From the NCBI GenBank assembly GCA_937139405.1, contig CAKZPV010000031.1, positions 243,501-307,500 of the forward strand: a DNA stretch of 64,000 bases. Reading direction: 5' to 3'. The notes beneath the pieces are model-generated. The model made no database searches and was not told where the DNA came from. It was given only the letters and a program-made list of their open reading frames with translations. A program made the position numbers and the translations under genes. The DNA is from an uncultured Nitrospirota bacterium (lineage in GTDB: Bacteria; Nitrospirota; Nitrospiria; Nitrospirales; UBA8639). Positions 28,108-37,345 of this stretch are shown here, piece after piece; the first letter of the stretch is position 1, and the number at the start of each line of letters is the position of its first letter.

Positions 28108-29934
28108 ATGGGGAGAAGGGTGTTAGTTAAATTTTTTAGTGTGGCTCTGTTTTTAAGTGCATTGAGTGGTCCCGCTTCTGTGTGGGGGCAGTCGGTGAAG
28201 GCGTATGTTGATCGGAATCCGGTGATGGCTGATGAAACGTTTCGGTTAGTAATCGAAGCGGAGGGAGTTTCGTCTAGTGATGAGCCAAGCTTGCAATCAC
28301 TGGAGGAGAATTTTTCGTTGTTGGGAACCAGCCATAATCAGCAAATGAGTATTATCAATGGCCGGACCTCGTCGGTGACGAGGTGGGTGACGACATTGAC
28401 TCCTAAGCGAGCTGGGGTGCTGACTATACCTGCCATTCAGGTTGGAAGTCGGTCAACACTTCCGCTTTCTCTTACTGTGAAGGAGCCTAGCCAGGTGTCT
28501 GGGAGTGATGCACAGCGAGATATCTTCTTGGAAGCGGAAGTTGATTCTCATGTTCCGTATATTCAAGGTCAGGTACTGTTGACCCTTCGCCTGGTGTCAG
28601 CGGTTTCTCTGCAAGAGGGTAAATTGGATGATCCTGAAATCGAGTGGGGTATGGTTGAGCGAGTGGGTAAAGATGCGTCGTATGAAACGATTCGCGATGG
28701 ACGGCGCTATCAAGTGACGGAACGACGCTATGTCATTACACCTCACATGGCTGGAGCTCGGATCATTCCTCCAGTCTTACTTTCTGGGTCGATTCCAGAT
28801 GAACGATCCGGAGGTTCTACGCTCGACCAGTTCTTTAGCAATCGAAGGCGCAACCAAGGGAGCGGTCCATTCTCATCGTTGTTCCAAACAACCCGCCCGG
28901 TTCATATTCGCAGCCCCAAGGTTTCACTGACGGTCAAGGATATGCCGACGGACATCAAGGGCAATATGTGGTTGCCCGCCAAAGAGTTCACGATTAAGGA
29001 AAGTTGGTCTGGGGATACTGAAAATATTCAAATGAGCGAGCCGCTCACGAGAACGGTGGTCATGTTCGCGAAGGGATTGCGTGGAGAACAATTGCCAGAA
29101 TTGCCAGTACCGGATTATGGATCAGTCAAAACGTATCCGGACAAGGCGAAAGCGACGACGGCCTTTGATGGCACCTGGGTAGTTGGCACTCGAGAAGAAA
29201 AGTATGCTTTGGTTCCCACGCAACCTGGGTCTGTAACTGTTCCTAGCATTCGCATTCCATGGTGGAATATAGAAAAGGCTCAATGGGAAACAGCCGAATT
29301 GCCGTCAAGAATATTGACTGTACAAGGTGACCTTCCGACGTCACCGACCAGGGTTCGGCAGCAACAACCCAATCAATTATCTGAACATCTATCGCCGGTT
29401 GGAGACGATCCAATAAAGGTTTCTCTGGATTCATCAGACCAATCCTCTCTGATATTTGGAGCAAGCTACTGGTCATGGATTGCGGGAAGCTTATTGGGAA
29501 TATGGGTTCTCACGCTCGTGGGTTGGTGGTGGGATCGGCGGCGCCGAAGACATTCAAGCAAGCAAGGTGTTGGCACAAGAGTTCAGCAGACTTTGGAATC
29601 TGAACGAAAAGCGATGCAAGCGGTGAGGACGGCTTGTTTCGAACAATCGGCTCATAAAACCCGAGAAGCTCTCATGAATTGGGCTTCAGTCAAGCAGCAA
29701 GGAAAACCATGTTTGAGTTTGGGGACTGCTGCTCGAATGTTGGCTGAGCCTGTTCCAAATAATACAGGCCTGAAAGAAGCCATTTGGAACTTGGATCGGA
29801 CCCTGTATACTACATCAGAGGAACAAGCATGGGATGGTCAACGTTTTTGGGAAACTATCCAGTCGGCTATGAGCGCGAAACCTGAAAAAATTAAGAACGC
29901 TCACGAAGTACTGCCTGAGTTATATCTGCATTGA
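28108..29934 (+). CDS. batD: BatD-like protein
   Basis: BatD proteins are exported, membrane-anchored partners of the Bat VWA proteins. The start is placed at ATG 28108 because it yields a normal signal peptide (MGRRVLVKFFSVALFLSALS, cleavage after VWG); the frame is open from 28057. The 608-aa protein has Ig-like beta-sandwich segments with the BatD pattern (VDRNPVMADETFRLVIEAEG; then LTPKRAGVLTIPAIQVG), one membrane helix near residue 470 (WSWIAGSLLGIWVLTLVGWW), and a cytosolic tail. It is separated from the rest of the bat operon by repeat R1 and a small gene, so it may need its own promoter. Confidence 0.9.
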   Translation: MGRRVLVKFFSVALFLSALSGPASVWGQSVKAYVDRNPVMADETFRLVIEAEGVSSSDEPSLQSLEENFSLLGTSHNQQMSIINGRTSSVTRWVTTLTPKRAGVLTIPAIQVGSRSTLPLSLTVKEPSQVSGSDAQRDIFLEAEVDSHVPYIQGQVLLTLRLVSAVSLQEGKLDDPEIEWGMVERVGKDASYETIRDGRRYQVTERRYVITPHMAGARIIPPVLLSGSIPDERSGGSTLDQFFSNRRRNQGSGPFSSLFQTTRPVHIRSPKVSLTVKDMPTDIKGNMWLPAKEFTIKESWSGDTENIQMSEPLTRTVVMFAKGLRGEQLPELPVPDYGSVKTYPDKAKATTAFDGTWVVGTREEKYALVPTQPGSVTVPSIRIPWWNIEKAQWETAELPSRILTVQGDLPTSPTRVRQQQPNQLSEHLSPVGDDPIKVSLDSSDQSSLIFGASYWSWIAGSLLGIWVLTLVGWWWDRRRRRHSSKQGVGTRVQQTLESERKAMQAVRTACFEQSAHKTREALMNWASVKQQGKPCLSLGTAARMLAEPVPNNTGLKEAIWNLDRTLYTTSEEQAWDGQRFWETIQSAMSAKPEKIKNAHEVLPELYLH

Positions 29935-29943
29935 GTGAATGGA

Positions 29944-30060
29944 AATGTTGAAAAACCTGCCAGCGGCGTTTTCGCCACTTGGCCGTACTCGCGTACTGGA
30001 AGTACGTTCCTCGCCTCAAAGGGGATTGGGTCTTGCTGGACGGACGTTTTGGCTATTTCC
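29944..30060 (+). repeat. Dispersed palindromic intergenic repeat, copy 2
   Basis: The same family as 20951-21066: ATGTTGAAAAA, CCAGCGGCG, GGCCGTACTCGCGTACTGGA, then CTTGCTGGACG and a T-rich end. CCAGC (29960-29964) pairs with GCTGG (30035-30039), and CGTACT/AGTACG forms a 6-bp apical hairpin that is degenerate in copy 1. It starts 10 bp after batD and may act as a terminator. Confidence 0.75.
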
Positions 30061-30157
30061 GTCGGCTGTTGATAGCAATTTCGCTTAGGGCATTTTTTTT
30101 GCGATGTGAGAGAAATATAACAGCCTCTAATTGAATCATTTGTGAAAGAGGGTATCA

Positions 30158-31114
30158 ATGACAACCATGGTTGAGATCAACAATTTACGCAAAGCATTTG
30201 GCTCGATCGTCGCCGTCGATGGTGTGTCGTTCACGGTGGGCAAAGGAGAAGTGGTTGGGTTTTTAGGACCCAACGGAGCGGGGAAATCGACGACGATGAA
30301 AATGATTACTGGGTTTCTCACGGCGACAAGTGGCACAGTTCGAGTCTGTGGCCACGATGTACAAGACGACGCCCTTGCCGCAAAAACACGTATTGGTTAT
30401 TTGCCTGAAGGGGCTCCGGCTTATCATGATATGACGCCGGCGTCTTTTTTGACTTTTATCGGAGAGATGCGAGGGAAACGTGGAGATGCTCTCAAGCGAA
30501 CCATCTCCGAGACCGTCGAGAAAGTGAATTTGCAATCGGTCTTGGATCAACCCATTGAAACCCTTTCGAAGGGCTTTAAGCGACGTGTCGGATTGGCGCA
30601 AGCCATTTTGCATGACCCTGAGGTGTTGGTGTTGGATGAGCCGACTGATGGTTTGGATCCCAACCAAAAGCATGAAGTTCGCACGCTTATTCGGGCGATG
30701 GCGCAGGAGAAAGCTATTATTCTGTCTACACACATTTTGGAAGAAGTCCATGCCGTCTGCTCGCGCGCGATGATCATTGCGAAAGGTAAAGTCGTGTCTG
30801 ATGGGACACCAGCTGAATTAGAAGGGCAGGCGCCTACCCATAATACCGTTCTGATCACGGTCAGTGGGGTTGAGCCCACTCTGGCTCACGACCGATTGAT
30901 GATGGTAAAAGGGGTCAAAAAAATTGAAGAGCAGGGAAAAGATGGAGATCGGGTACGGTTGAGAATTTACTCGGACGATGGTCAATGGATTCTTCCTGTC
31001 ATTGGCCAAGCTGCCCGAGAACAGGGTTGGGAAGTTCAGGAACTCTATCAAGATCGTGGACAATTGGATGATGTCTTTCGTCTCTTAACAACGCCGCAAC
31101 AAGCTCTATCGTAA
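30158..31114 (+). CDS. ABC transporter ATP-binding protein, GldA/NosF-like
   Basis: The 318-aa protein has all the ABC motifs: Walker A GPNGAGKSTT, signature LSKGFKRRVG, Walker B VLVLDEPTDGLDPNQ, and the switch histidine in ILSTHILEEV. A ~90-aa C-terminal domain follows, as in GldA/CcmA-type subunits. An AGAGGG ribosome-binding site precedes ATG 30158. It is the first of four genes (ATPase, permease, GldG-like, DUF4340), a set also found outside gliding bacteria, where the exported substrate is unknown. Confidence 0.92.
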   Translation: MTTMVEINNLRKAFGSIVAVDGVSFTVGKGEVVGFLGPNGAGKSTTMKMITGFLTATSGTVRVCGHDVQDDALAAKTRIGYLPEGAPAYHDMTPASFLTFIGEMRGKRGDALKRTISETVEKVNLQSVLDQPIETLSKGFKRRVGLAQAILHDPEVLVLDEPTDGLDPNQKHEVRTLIRAMAQEKAIILSTHILEEVHAVCSRAMIIAKGKVVSDGTPAELEGQAPTHNTVLITVSGVEPTLAHDRLMMVKGVKKIEEQGKDGDRVRLRIYSDDGQWILPVIGQAAREQGWEVQELYQDRGQLDDVFRLLTTPQQALS

Positions 31115-31148
31115 AATTCAGAAGGTGTTATGTCAGCAAGGAGGCATT

Positions 31149-31883
31149 GTGGAACGCATACGAGTCATATTTAAACGGGAGTTGGCAGGATATTTCGCCA
31201 CACCCATTGCAGCCGTGTTTATCGTTATTTTTCTCATGCTCAGCGGTGCTTTTACGTTTTATTTGGGGAATTATTTTGTTCGTGGTCAAGCTGACCTGGT
31301 GCCGTTTTTTGATTTTCATCCATGGCTCTATCTGGTTCTCATACCAGCCTTGGCGATGCGTTTGTGGGCTGAGGAACGGCGTTCAGGCACTATCGAATTG
31401 TTACTCACCTTGCCGGTGACGATGTGGGAGGCAGTGGTTGGAAAATTTTTAGCAGCCTGGTGTTTCACTGGCGTGGCATTGTTGTTGACGTTCCCCATGT
31501 GGATTACGGTGAATTTGCTGGGTGAGCCCGATAACGGTGTGATCTTCGCCAGCTATATCGGCAGCTTGTTAATGGCAGGGGGGTTTTTAGCGATCGGTTC
31601 CTGTATTTCTGCGCTGACGAAAAATCAAGTGATTGCCTTTGTCGTAAGCGTCGTGATTTGTTTGGGATTTATCTTAAGCGGCTTCCCCTTAGTCTTGGAA
31701 CTCTTTAGTGGATGGGCCCCGCAATTCCTACTCAGCGCTATTAGTTCGTTTAGTTTTTTGACCCATTTTCAATCTATTAGCAAAGGAGTGTTGGATCTGC
31801 GAGACATCTTGTACTTCCTTTCTCTCATTGCTTTTTGGTTGTTTGCGACTGCGACCGTTATCGACATGAAAAAAGCGGAGTAA
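31149..31883 (+). CDS. ABC transporter permease, GldF-like
   Basis: A 244-aa membrane protein with six predicted helices, in the ABC-2 family (RLWAEERRSGTIELLLTLPV is the typical conserved cytosolic loop). The start is the GTG at 31149, set by a perfect AAGGAGG four bases upstream. The longer frame from 31125 has no ribosome-binding site. It partners with the ATPase encoded 34 bp upstream and the GldG-like protein downstream. Confidence 0.9.
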   Translation: MERIRVIFKRELAGYFATPIAAVFIVIFLMLSGAFTFYLGNYFVRGQADLVPFFDFHPWLYLVLIPALAMRLWAEERRSGTIELLLTLPVTMWEAVVGKFLAAWCFTGVALLLTFPMWITVNLLGEPDNGVIFASYIGSLLMAGGFLAIGSCISALTKNQVIAFVVSVVICLGFILSGFPLVLELFSGWAPQFLLSAISSFSFLTHFQSISKGVLDLRDILYFLSLIAFWLFATATVIDMKKAE

Positions 31884-31937
31884 TGACTCGTACAGCGTAA
31901 ACTGAAAAGACCACTCTGTTCAATCCATGAGGAACCT

Positions 31938-33863
31938 ATGAATAAACGAATGTTGACAGGAACTGGCATTGCCCTGGCTGCTGTGTTGTTTGGGGCATTT
32001 AATATGATCAGTAGTGCAGCTTTGCGTTCTGCCCGTTTCGATTTAACAGACCATAAACTGTATACGCTGTCAGATGGTACAAAAAACGTCCTGAGTCATT
32101 TGGCAGAACCCATCACGTTGCGTTTTTACCTGTCGAAAAAACTCGCAACTGGACTACCAGGAATCAAGGGGTATGCCACGCGGGTCCAAGAAATGTTGGA
32201 AGAATATGCGCAAGTGGCAGGTAACCAACTTGTGCTGCAAGTGATGGACCCTGAACCGTTTTCGGAAGAAGAAGATCGCGCGGTCTCGTATGGATTACAG
32301 GGCATACCGTTAGATAACGGCAGCACACAATTTTACTTTGGTTTGGCAGGTACCAGTTCAACCGACGAGCTAGAAGTTGTGCCATTTTTTCAGCCTGAGC
32401 GAGAAGAGTTTTTGGAATATGATCTCACGAAAATGATTCATGCTCTGGCGAATCCTAAGAAAAAGATCTTGGGTTTGATTAGTTCGCTTCCCATAGATGG
32501 AGCGGGTGGGATGCCCATGATGCAGCAACCTGGAGGCCCACAGCCCTGGCTGATTGTGACTCACATTGAACAGATGTTTGAAATAAAAAAAATTGAACCG
32601 ACCGTAAGTACGATACCGGAAGACGTGAGTGTCTTAATGGTCGTACATCCTAAGGCTTTAGGTGATCCAGTTCTCTATGCCATTGATCAGTTTGTCTTAC
32701 AAGGCGGACATGCGATGGTCTTTGTCGATCCGCTTGCTGAATCGGACAGGAGTGGAGGTAATCCCATGAATCCAATGGGAGGACAAGGTCCTCGGAATTC
32801 TGATCTCCCGAAATTATTTGAGGTATGGGGTTTGGAAATGGTGAAGGGAAAAGTATTAGGTGATTTACCATTAGCCAAGAAAGTACAAATTCAACAACAG
32901 GCGAGAATGCAAGTGGTGGATTATCCGGTGTGGGTAGATTTTCGTCCAGAACATTTTAGTGCTGATGATATTGTGACTGCGCAAGTGCCGGCTATCACCA
33001 TGGCATCTGCGGGAATACTCCAAAAAAAAGGCGAAGTTGGAACGGAACTGACTCCCTTAATTCAATCCGACGAAGCGGCGATGAAGATTGATGCTTCACG
33101 TCTGTCATTCATGCCGGATCTTGGGGGCATTCTGAGCAGCTACAAACCAGAAGGCCAAAAAATGATGGTGGCGGCTAGAGTGACCGGAAACGTGAAGTCG
33201 GCTTTCCCGGATGGCAAGCCCAAGGAGCCTGTGAAAGATGGAGACCCTAATTCCCCACCTGCAACCGCATTGGATAACAAATCATCCAAACCGCATGTGG
33301 CTGAATCGAAAGATCCCATCAATATCATTGTCGTGGCAGATACCGATATCTTGCAGGATAAGTTTTGGGCACAAGTACAAAATTTCTTTGGCCAACGAAT
33401 TGGTATTCCCACCTCGGGAAATGGGACATTTGTCACCAATGCGCTGGATAATCTCACCGGGAGCAATGATCTCATTAGTGTGAGAAGTCGGGCAGGCTAT
33501 TCACGGCCATTTACGTTGTTGCGTGCGTTGCAACAAGACGCCGAGCAACAGTTCCGTCAGAAAGAACAAGCTCTGCAAGAACGCCTGAAAGCCACCGAAG
33601 GGAAGCTTCAGGACATGCAAAGTCAAAAGCCGGAAGGCAATACGATGATTATGAGCATGGAACAGCAGAAAGCCATGGCGACGTTTCGGCAAGACCTTGT
33701 GCAAGTTCGAAAGGAATTACGAGGTGTGCAACATGAACTCGGCAAGAATATAGAGAACGTTGAAAGCTGGGTAAAATTCATTAATATTGGACTCGTGCCC
33801 ATCCTCATTGGGATGGTCGGAGTCTGGATAAGTTCTTCACGCAAACGCAAAAAGTCTGCATAG
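31938..33863 (+). CDS. GldG-like ABC transporter auxiliary protein
   Basis: The 641-aa protein has an N-terminal membrane helix followed by ARFDLTDHKLYTLSDGTKNV, the hallmark of the GldG/ABC-transporter-auxiliary family. Then come a long extracytoplasmic domain, a coiled-coil region (about residues 540-600, Gln/Lys/Glu-rich) and a C-terminal membrane helix ending in basic residues. In gliding Bacteroidetes, GldG works with GldA and GldF. Here no gliding genes are near, so a general envelope export role is more likely. Confidence 0.9.
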   Translation: MNKRMLTGTGIALAAVLFGAFNMISSAALRSARFDLTDHKLYTLSDGTKNVLSHLAEPITLRFYLSKKLATGLPGIKGYATRVQEMLEEYAQVAGNQLVLQVMDPEPFSEEEDRAVSYGLQGIPLDNGSTQFYFGLAGTSSTDELEVVPFFQPEREEFLEYDLTKMIHALANPKKKILGLISSLPIDGAGGMPMMQQPGGPQPWLIVTHIEQMFEIKKIEPTVSTIPEDVSVLMVVHPKALGDPVLYAIDQFVLQGGHAMVFVDPLAESDRSGGNPMNPMGGQGPRNSDLPKLFEVWGLEMVKGKVLGDLPLAKKVQIQQQARMQVVDYPVWVDFRPEHFSADDIVTAQVPAITMASAGILQKKGEVGTELTPLIQSDEAAMKIDASRLSFMPDLGGILSSYKPEGQKMMVAARVTGNVKSAFPDGKPKEPVKDGDPNSPPATALDNKSSKPHVAESKDPINIIVVADTDILQDKFWAQVQNFFGQRIGIPTSGNGTFVTNALDNLTGSNDLISVRSRAGYSRPFTLLRALQQDAEQQFRQKEQALQERLKATEGKLQDMQSQKPEGNTMIMSMEQQKAMATFRQDLVQVRKELRGVQHELGKNIENVESWVKFINIGLVPILIGMVGVWISSSRKRKKSA

Positions 33864-33922
33864 GAATATTCATTTTCTCTGAGACGTCTCGCGATTATTA
33901 ATAAGACATTTAAAGGAACGCT

Positions 33923-35074
33923 ATGAAGTTGAAGACGATAGGGCTGTTAGCTGGTATGACTATGGTCGGCATTATGTTAGCGGTGGTGGTCAACCGTGAA
34001 CCTTCTTCCACTATCCCAGAAACTGGGCAATTATTGTTTCCTGAATTCATGAGTATGGTGAATGAAGTAAATGAAGTCGAGATTAAGACCAATGAGCAAA
34101 CAATCACATTACTACGAGGAGAACAGATCTGGGGTGTGAAAGAAAAATCGAGCTATCGCGCGGATGTAGAAAAGGTCAAGCAAGTCATTGTTGGCCTTGC
34201 GGATCTGCGTATTCATGAACCGAAGACCAAGAATCCCGAATTATATGAACGCTTAGGGCTGCAGGATATTGATCAAGAAGGATCCCTGTCGAAGATGGTA
34301 ACGGTGAAAACCTCTAACAATCCTGAAGTCGCAAAGCTGGTGGTGGGCAATCAGAAACCGGCTAAAGGCAATCCTCAGACAAGTGATATCTATGTGCGAA
34401 AACTAGGTGACCCTCAAACATGGTTGGTGATCGGTAATTTACCATTAGAAACGGTTCCTGGAGAATGGTTGGATAAGGAAGTGACAGCCCTCACGACAAA
34501 ACGTGTTCGTCAGGTGACCGTGACTCATCCAAAGGGAGAAACACTTCATCTGTCTAAAGCGAAACCAGAAGACTTAGATTTTCACATGGACTCCATTCCT
34601 GTAGGTTCGAAAATCTCCTCGCAATTTAACGTGAATAATGTGGTAGGGACGCTGGTTCAGTTGTCCTTGGAAGATGTGAAACCACTCGACCAGGTAGATT
34701 TTGTGGCGAACCCTGGAATGATGGTAGTTTTAGAAACGTTTGATGGGTTGCGGCTGCTTGTTCAGACAACCAAACAAGACGAGAACGTGTTAGCTAAGGT
34801 TTCCGCTGAATATGATGCTCATCTGATCCAACCCTCTGAATCCGAACCCAAACCCGAAGAGAGTGAAAAGTCCGATGGAGGAGAAGAGGAGAAGAGTGAA
34901 ACAGATGTGTCTGGCGAACCAGCTAAGAAAGAAGCAATCCTCAATAAACCGGAAGACGTACAAAAAGAAGTCGAAACACTGAACCAACGAGTGAAAAACT
35001 GGGCCTATGTCCTGCCTTCCTTTCGAGTTGAAAATTTTTCCAAGCTGAAAAAAGATCTCATTGAAAAAAAATAA
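33923..35074 (+). CDS. DUF4340 domain-containing protein
   Basis: A 383-aa exported protein anchored by one N-terminal helix. The DUF4340 core contains VEIKTNEQTITLLRGEQIWGV and later ELYERLGLQD. A Glu/Lys/Ser-rich low-complexity stretch lies around residues 300-340. DUF4340 proteins routinely follow GldG-like genes, and here the spacing is 59 bp. A ribosome-binding site (AAAGGA) precedes the ATG. The function is unknown beyond its link to this exporter. Confidence 0.88.
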   Translation: MKLKTIGLLAGMTMVGIMLAVVVNREPSSTIPETGQLLFPEFMSMVNEVNEVEIKTNEQTITLLRGEQIWGVKEKSSYRADVEKVKQVIVGLADLRIHEPKTKNPELYERLGLQDIDQEGSLSKMVTVKTSNNPEVAKLVVGNQKPAKGNPQTSDIYVRKLGDPQTWLVIGNLPLETVPGEWLDKEVTALTTKRVRQVTVTHPKGETLHLSKAKPEDLDFHMDSIPVGSKISSQFNVNNVVGTLVQLSLEDVKPLDQVDFVANPGMMVVLETFDGLRLLVQTTKQDENVLAKVSAEYDAHLIQPSESEPKPEESEKSDGGEEEKSETDVSGEPAKKEAILNKPEDVQKEVETLNQRVKNWAYVLPSFRVENFSKLKKDLIEKK

Positions 35075-35091
35075 TCATACGAATGCGCTGC

Positions 35092-35700
35092 CTATGTCGA
35101 TTCTCCGAATACCTCTCTCAATTCTTCATATACTTGCATCAACCGCGAATCTTCCAGCCGATAGGCAAAAGCCAGGAGAATCACACCGCCGGCCAAGACC
35201 AATAGACCTAACGCGATCATGCCTACTGCCCAGAATATCCCACCCATCGTTCCAAATCCACCGTCCATTGCATACATCGTGACAAAACCCAATGTCCCTC
35301 CAATAACAAAGAGCAACCAAATTGACGTTAAAATAGCGGAAGACCACGGAATGCGTTTGGAGACATGGAGTTCAAGTTGATCCTCCAGAAAGCAATAATC
35401 AAGCGTCCCCTTTAAAGGCCAAGCCGTGCGAAACCGCAAGGAAAACATTTTGTAATAGGGCCGAATCACGATGGCTTGTTGATCCACGACCCAACGGGCC
35501 ACCCCATGAGGAAGAGGAATAGTATTGTGTGTTTTAAATAGGCGAGGAAAAGAATCCTTTGGTTTTGGGAGTGAATCTTTGCGTCGTGCCAGCGGGCAGC
35601 CATACCGACAGGCCCAAGGCTTTAGTGTGGTAAATTGAAACCAATCACCGATAATCAAGACCAAGCCCATGACAATTGCAAAAATACCCGGGAGCAACAT
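35092..35700 (-). CDS. Membrane protein of unknown function
   Basis: A 202-aa protein with an N-terminal membrane helix (MLLPGIFAIVMGLVLIIGDW) and two more in the C-terminal half (AILTSIWLLFVIGGTLGFVT; the segment from GIFWAVGMIALGLLVLAGG). Between them is a soluble, beta-rich segment. It is convergent with the DUF4340 gene, with only 17 bp between the stop codons. No family was recognised. Confidence 0.7.
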   Translation of the reverse strand: MLLPGIFAIVMGLVLIIGDWFQFTTLKPWACRYGCPLARRKDSLPKPKDSFPRLFKTHNTIPLPHGVARWVVDQQAIVIRPYYKMFSLRFRTAWPLKGTLDYCFLEDQLELHVSKRIPWSSAILTSIWLLFVIGGTLGFVTMYAMDGGFGTMGGIFWAVGMIALGLLVLAGGVILLAFAYRLEDSRLMQVYEELREVFGEST

Positions 35701-35761
35701 AGGGTGAAAAAGATATCACAGTGTCTGTCTCAACCACACGCTAAAATTTGCTGCAGTTTCA

Positions 35762-35791
35762 TTGACTTCTACGCTGTGCCTCTACTACTAT
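35762..35791 (+). promoter_or_regulatory. Candidate promoter for initiator tRNA
   Basis: TTGACT at 35762-35767 and TACTAT at 35786-35791, with 18-bp spacing, lie directly before the tRNA. The predicted start would fall almost at the mature 5' end, which is unusual, so this is tentative. Confidence 0.35.
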
Positions 35792-35796
35792 CGATT

Positions 35797-35873
<77 letters not shown>

Positions 35874-35893
35874 ACAATATGGAATTGAATCGT

Positions 35894-35930
35894 AAGCCCT
35901 TGTCGGTAATCCCGGCAGGGGCTTTTTATT
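35894..35930 (+). terminator. Rho-independent terminator of tRNA-fMet
   Basis: A 13-bp stem with two G-T pairs (35894-35906 with 35912-35924) encloses a short loop and is followed by a T-rich tail. Confidence 0.8.
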
Positions 35931-35957
35931 TGGGAAAGCTCTGCTTAATACGAGGAA

Positions 35958-35994
35958 AAAAAAGGGAGAGGTCTTTTGGACCTCTCCCTTTTTT
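35958..35994 (-). terminator. Strong terminator of the RRM-protein gene (bidirectional)
   Basis: GGGAGAGGTC (35964-35973) pairs with GACCTCTCCC (35979-35988). The stem is flanked by an A-run on one side and a T-run on the other, so it can work in both directions. It lies 20 bp after the stop codon of the minus-strand RRM gene. Confidence 0.9.
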
Positions 35995-36014
35995 CTGACA
36001 TTTTGGTGTTTTTA

Positions 36015-36329
36015 TTAGAAACGGCCGCCTCGGCCGCCTCTATCTCCACCACCACCATAGCCACCACCACCCGTGCGGGGGGCTTGGGGTTTGGCTTCGT
36101 TGACGGTCAAAGTTCGGCCACCAAACTCCGTGGAGTTGAGGGCTGAAATGGCCGCTTGGGCTTCTTCGTTAGACGACATTTCGACAAATCCAAATCCCCG
36201 TGATTGGCCGGTGAATTTGTCGCTAATGACGTTGGCTGATTGGACCGTGCCATGTGCGGAAAACAGGTCCGTTAATTCTACTTGCGTCGCCGAATACGGC
36301 AATCCACCGACATACAATTTTGAACCCAT
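36015..36329 (-). CDS. Glycine-rich RRM RNA-binding protein
   Basis: A single RNA-recognition motif fills residues 1-80: RNP2 LYVGGL and RNP1 RGFGFVEM are both intact, with the aromatic residues needed to bind single-stranded RNA. The 104-aa protein ends in a Gly/Arg tail (GGGGYGGGGDRGGRGGRF). Such Rbp proteins are often cold- or stress-induced in cyanobacteria and others. AAAGGAGG precedes the ATG, and a strong terminator follows. The leader contains a CTCCTT that could pair with this ribosome-binding site. Confidence 0.95.
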   Translation of the reverse strand: MGSKLYVGGLPYSATQVELTDLFSAHGTVQSANVISDKFTGQSRGFGFVEMSSNEEAQAAISALNSTEFGGRTLTVNEAKPQAPRTGGGGYGGGGDRGGRGGRF

Positions 36330-36806
36330 GGGGCTCCTCCTTTTGAAAAAATGATATTGTCTGAGGCTCGAGAAAGATAAAACATTAGGAAGGAGTAGTC
36401 CGCGGACGCAACATTCAGGCGACTGAGGTCAAATACTTCCGAGTAAAGCTCTCGGGCGAAACAACACCGGTTATGGGCTTTGAAAATTGATTGCTCACCG
36501 CCAAGCCCCACACGATAAGTATATTCAGCGTAGCATAGGAGGATGCCAATAGATAGCTGAGTCCCATAAAGCGAAAGACCTGGGTGACACTTTTTCATTG
36601 GACTTATCCCCAGGATGACGGCTTTACTTTCAATTAGTTAATGCCTCCTCAAAACGCCTCATTCCAGTTTTTGGAGTTGTTGCTCATTAGAAATTACGGC
36701 TTGTTTTACTCAAAATTCCATTGAGTTATAAGCTCTTCTCTAGGTGCTATGGATATTTGTTAGAAGACTGGGTTTGTAATCAAGTCCGCTCTGTGATTGA
36801 GCGAAG
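36330..36806. other. Gene-free region upstream of the RRM gene
   Basis: This probably holds the promoter and a long 5' leader for the minus-strand RRM gene. On the minus strand, CTCCTT (plus-strand 36390-36395) is complementary to the AAGGAG of the ribosome-binding site (plus-strand 36337-36342). An open frame of 106 codons overlapping the RRM gene has no family character. No RNA gene was recognised. Confidence 0.35.
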
Positions 36807-37334
36807 CTATTGTTCGAGTTCAATGCCAAAGTTTTTGCCGATTCGTTGGATGAAGTTAGCAGTCGCTACCACATAGGCAATTTCGACAACCTGATTTAAG
36901 GGAAAGGCCTTCTGGAGTTCAGTATGGGTGTCATCTGACGCGGCTATATTCTTGGTGGTCTCCAAAGCAAAGCGAATGACCGCCTTTTCTCCCTCCGAAA
37001 ATCCTGAACTTGTCAGACCGGATTCTCCCAACAACGCGATTTCTTCATCAGTCATCCCGGCTTGTTTCCCAAAGAATGAATGATGACCAACGCAATAGGC
37101 ACATTGATTAAATTTCGCAACGGTGAGATAGGCCATTTCTCGGATGCGTGGAGTCAATGATAAATGATGGAACAGGTTATCGAGCATGGCACCCATGGCT
37201 TGTGTGGCAGGTCCGGAATGCCCTAGCACTTTGAGTAAATTGGGTACAAAGCCAAATTCGACTTCTACCTGGGCATACACGGCTGTGGCCTCTTCGGCTT
37301 CAGTGCCTTTTTCCGCATAAGGGATTCTGGGCAT
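36807..37334 (-). CDS. AhpD-like / carboxymuconolactone decarboxylase family protein
   Basis: The 175-aa protein has the CMD-family core with the redox motif CAYCVGHHS (CxxC plus histidine) seen in AhpD-like alkylhydroperoxidases, preceded by LTPRIREMAYLTVAKFNQ. It is probably a cytosolic peroxidase-type enzyme using a thiol relay. A Crp/Fnr pseudogene lies only 11 bp upstream on the same strand, suggesting the two once formed an operon and that regulation has been lost or rewired. Confidence 0.9.
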   Translation of the reverse strand: MPRIPYAEKGTEAEEATAVYAQVEVEFGFVPNLLKVLGHSGPATQAMGAMLDNLFHHLSLTPRIREMAYLTVAKFNQCAYCVGHHSFFGKQAGMTDEEIALLGESGLTSSGFSEGEKAVIRFALETTKNIAASDDTHTELQKAFPLNQVVEIAYVVATANFIQRIGKNFGIELEQ

Positions 37335-37345
37335 AGGTGTTCCTC

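Noticed and set aside
36278..36598. 106-codon minus-strand frame overlapping the RRM gene start
   Set aside because: No ribosome-binding site or family; it runs over the leader and the RRM coding region in another frame.
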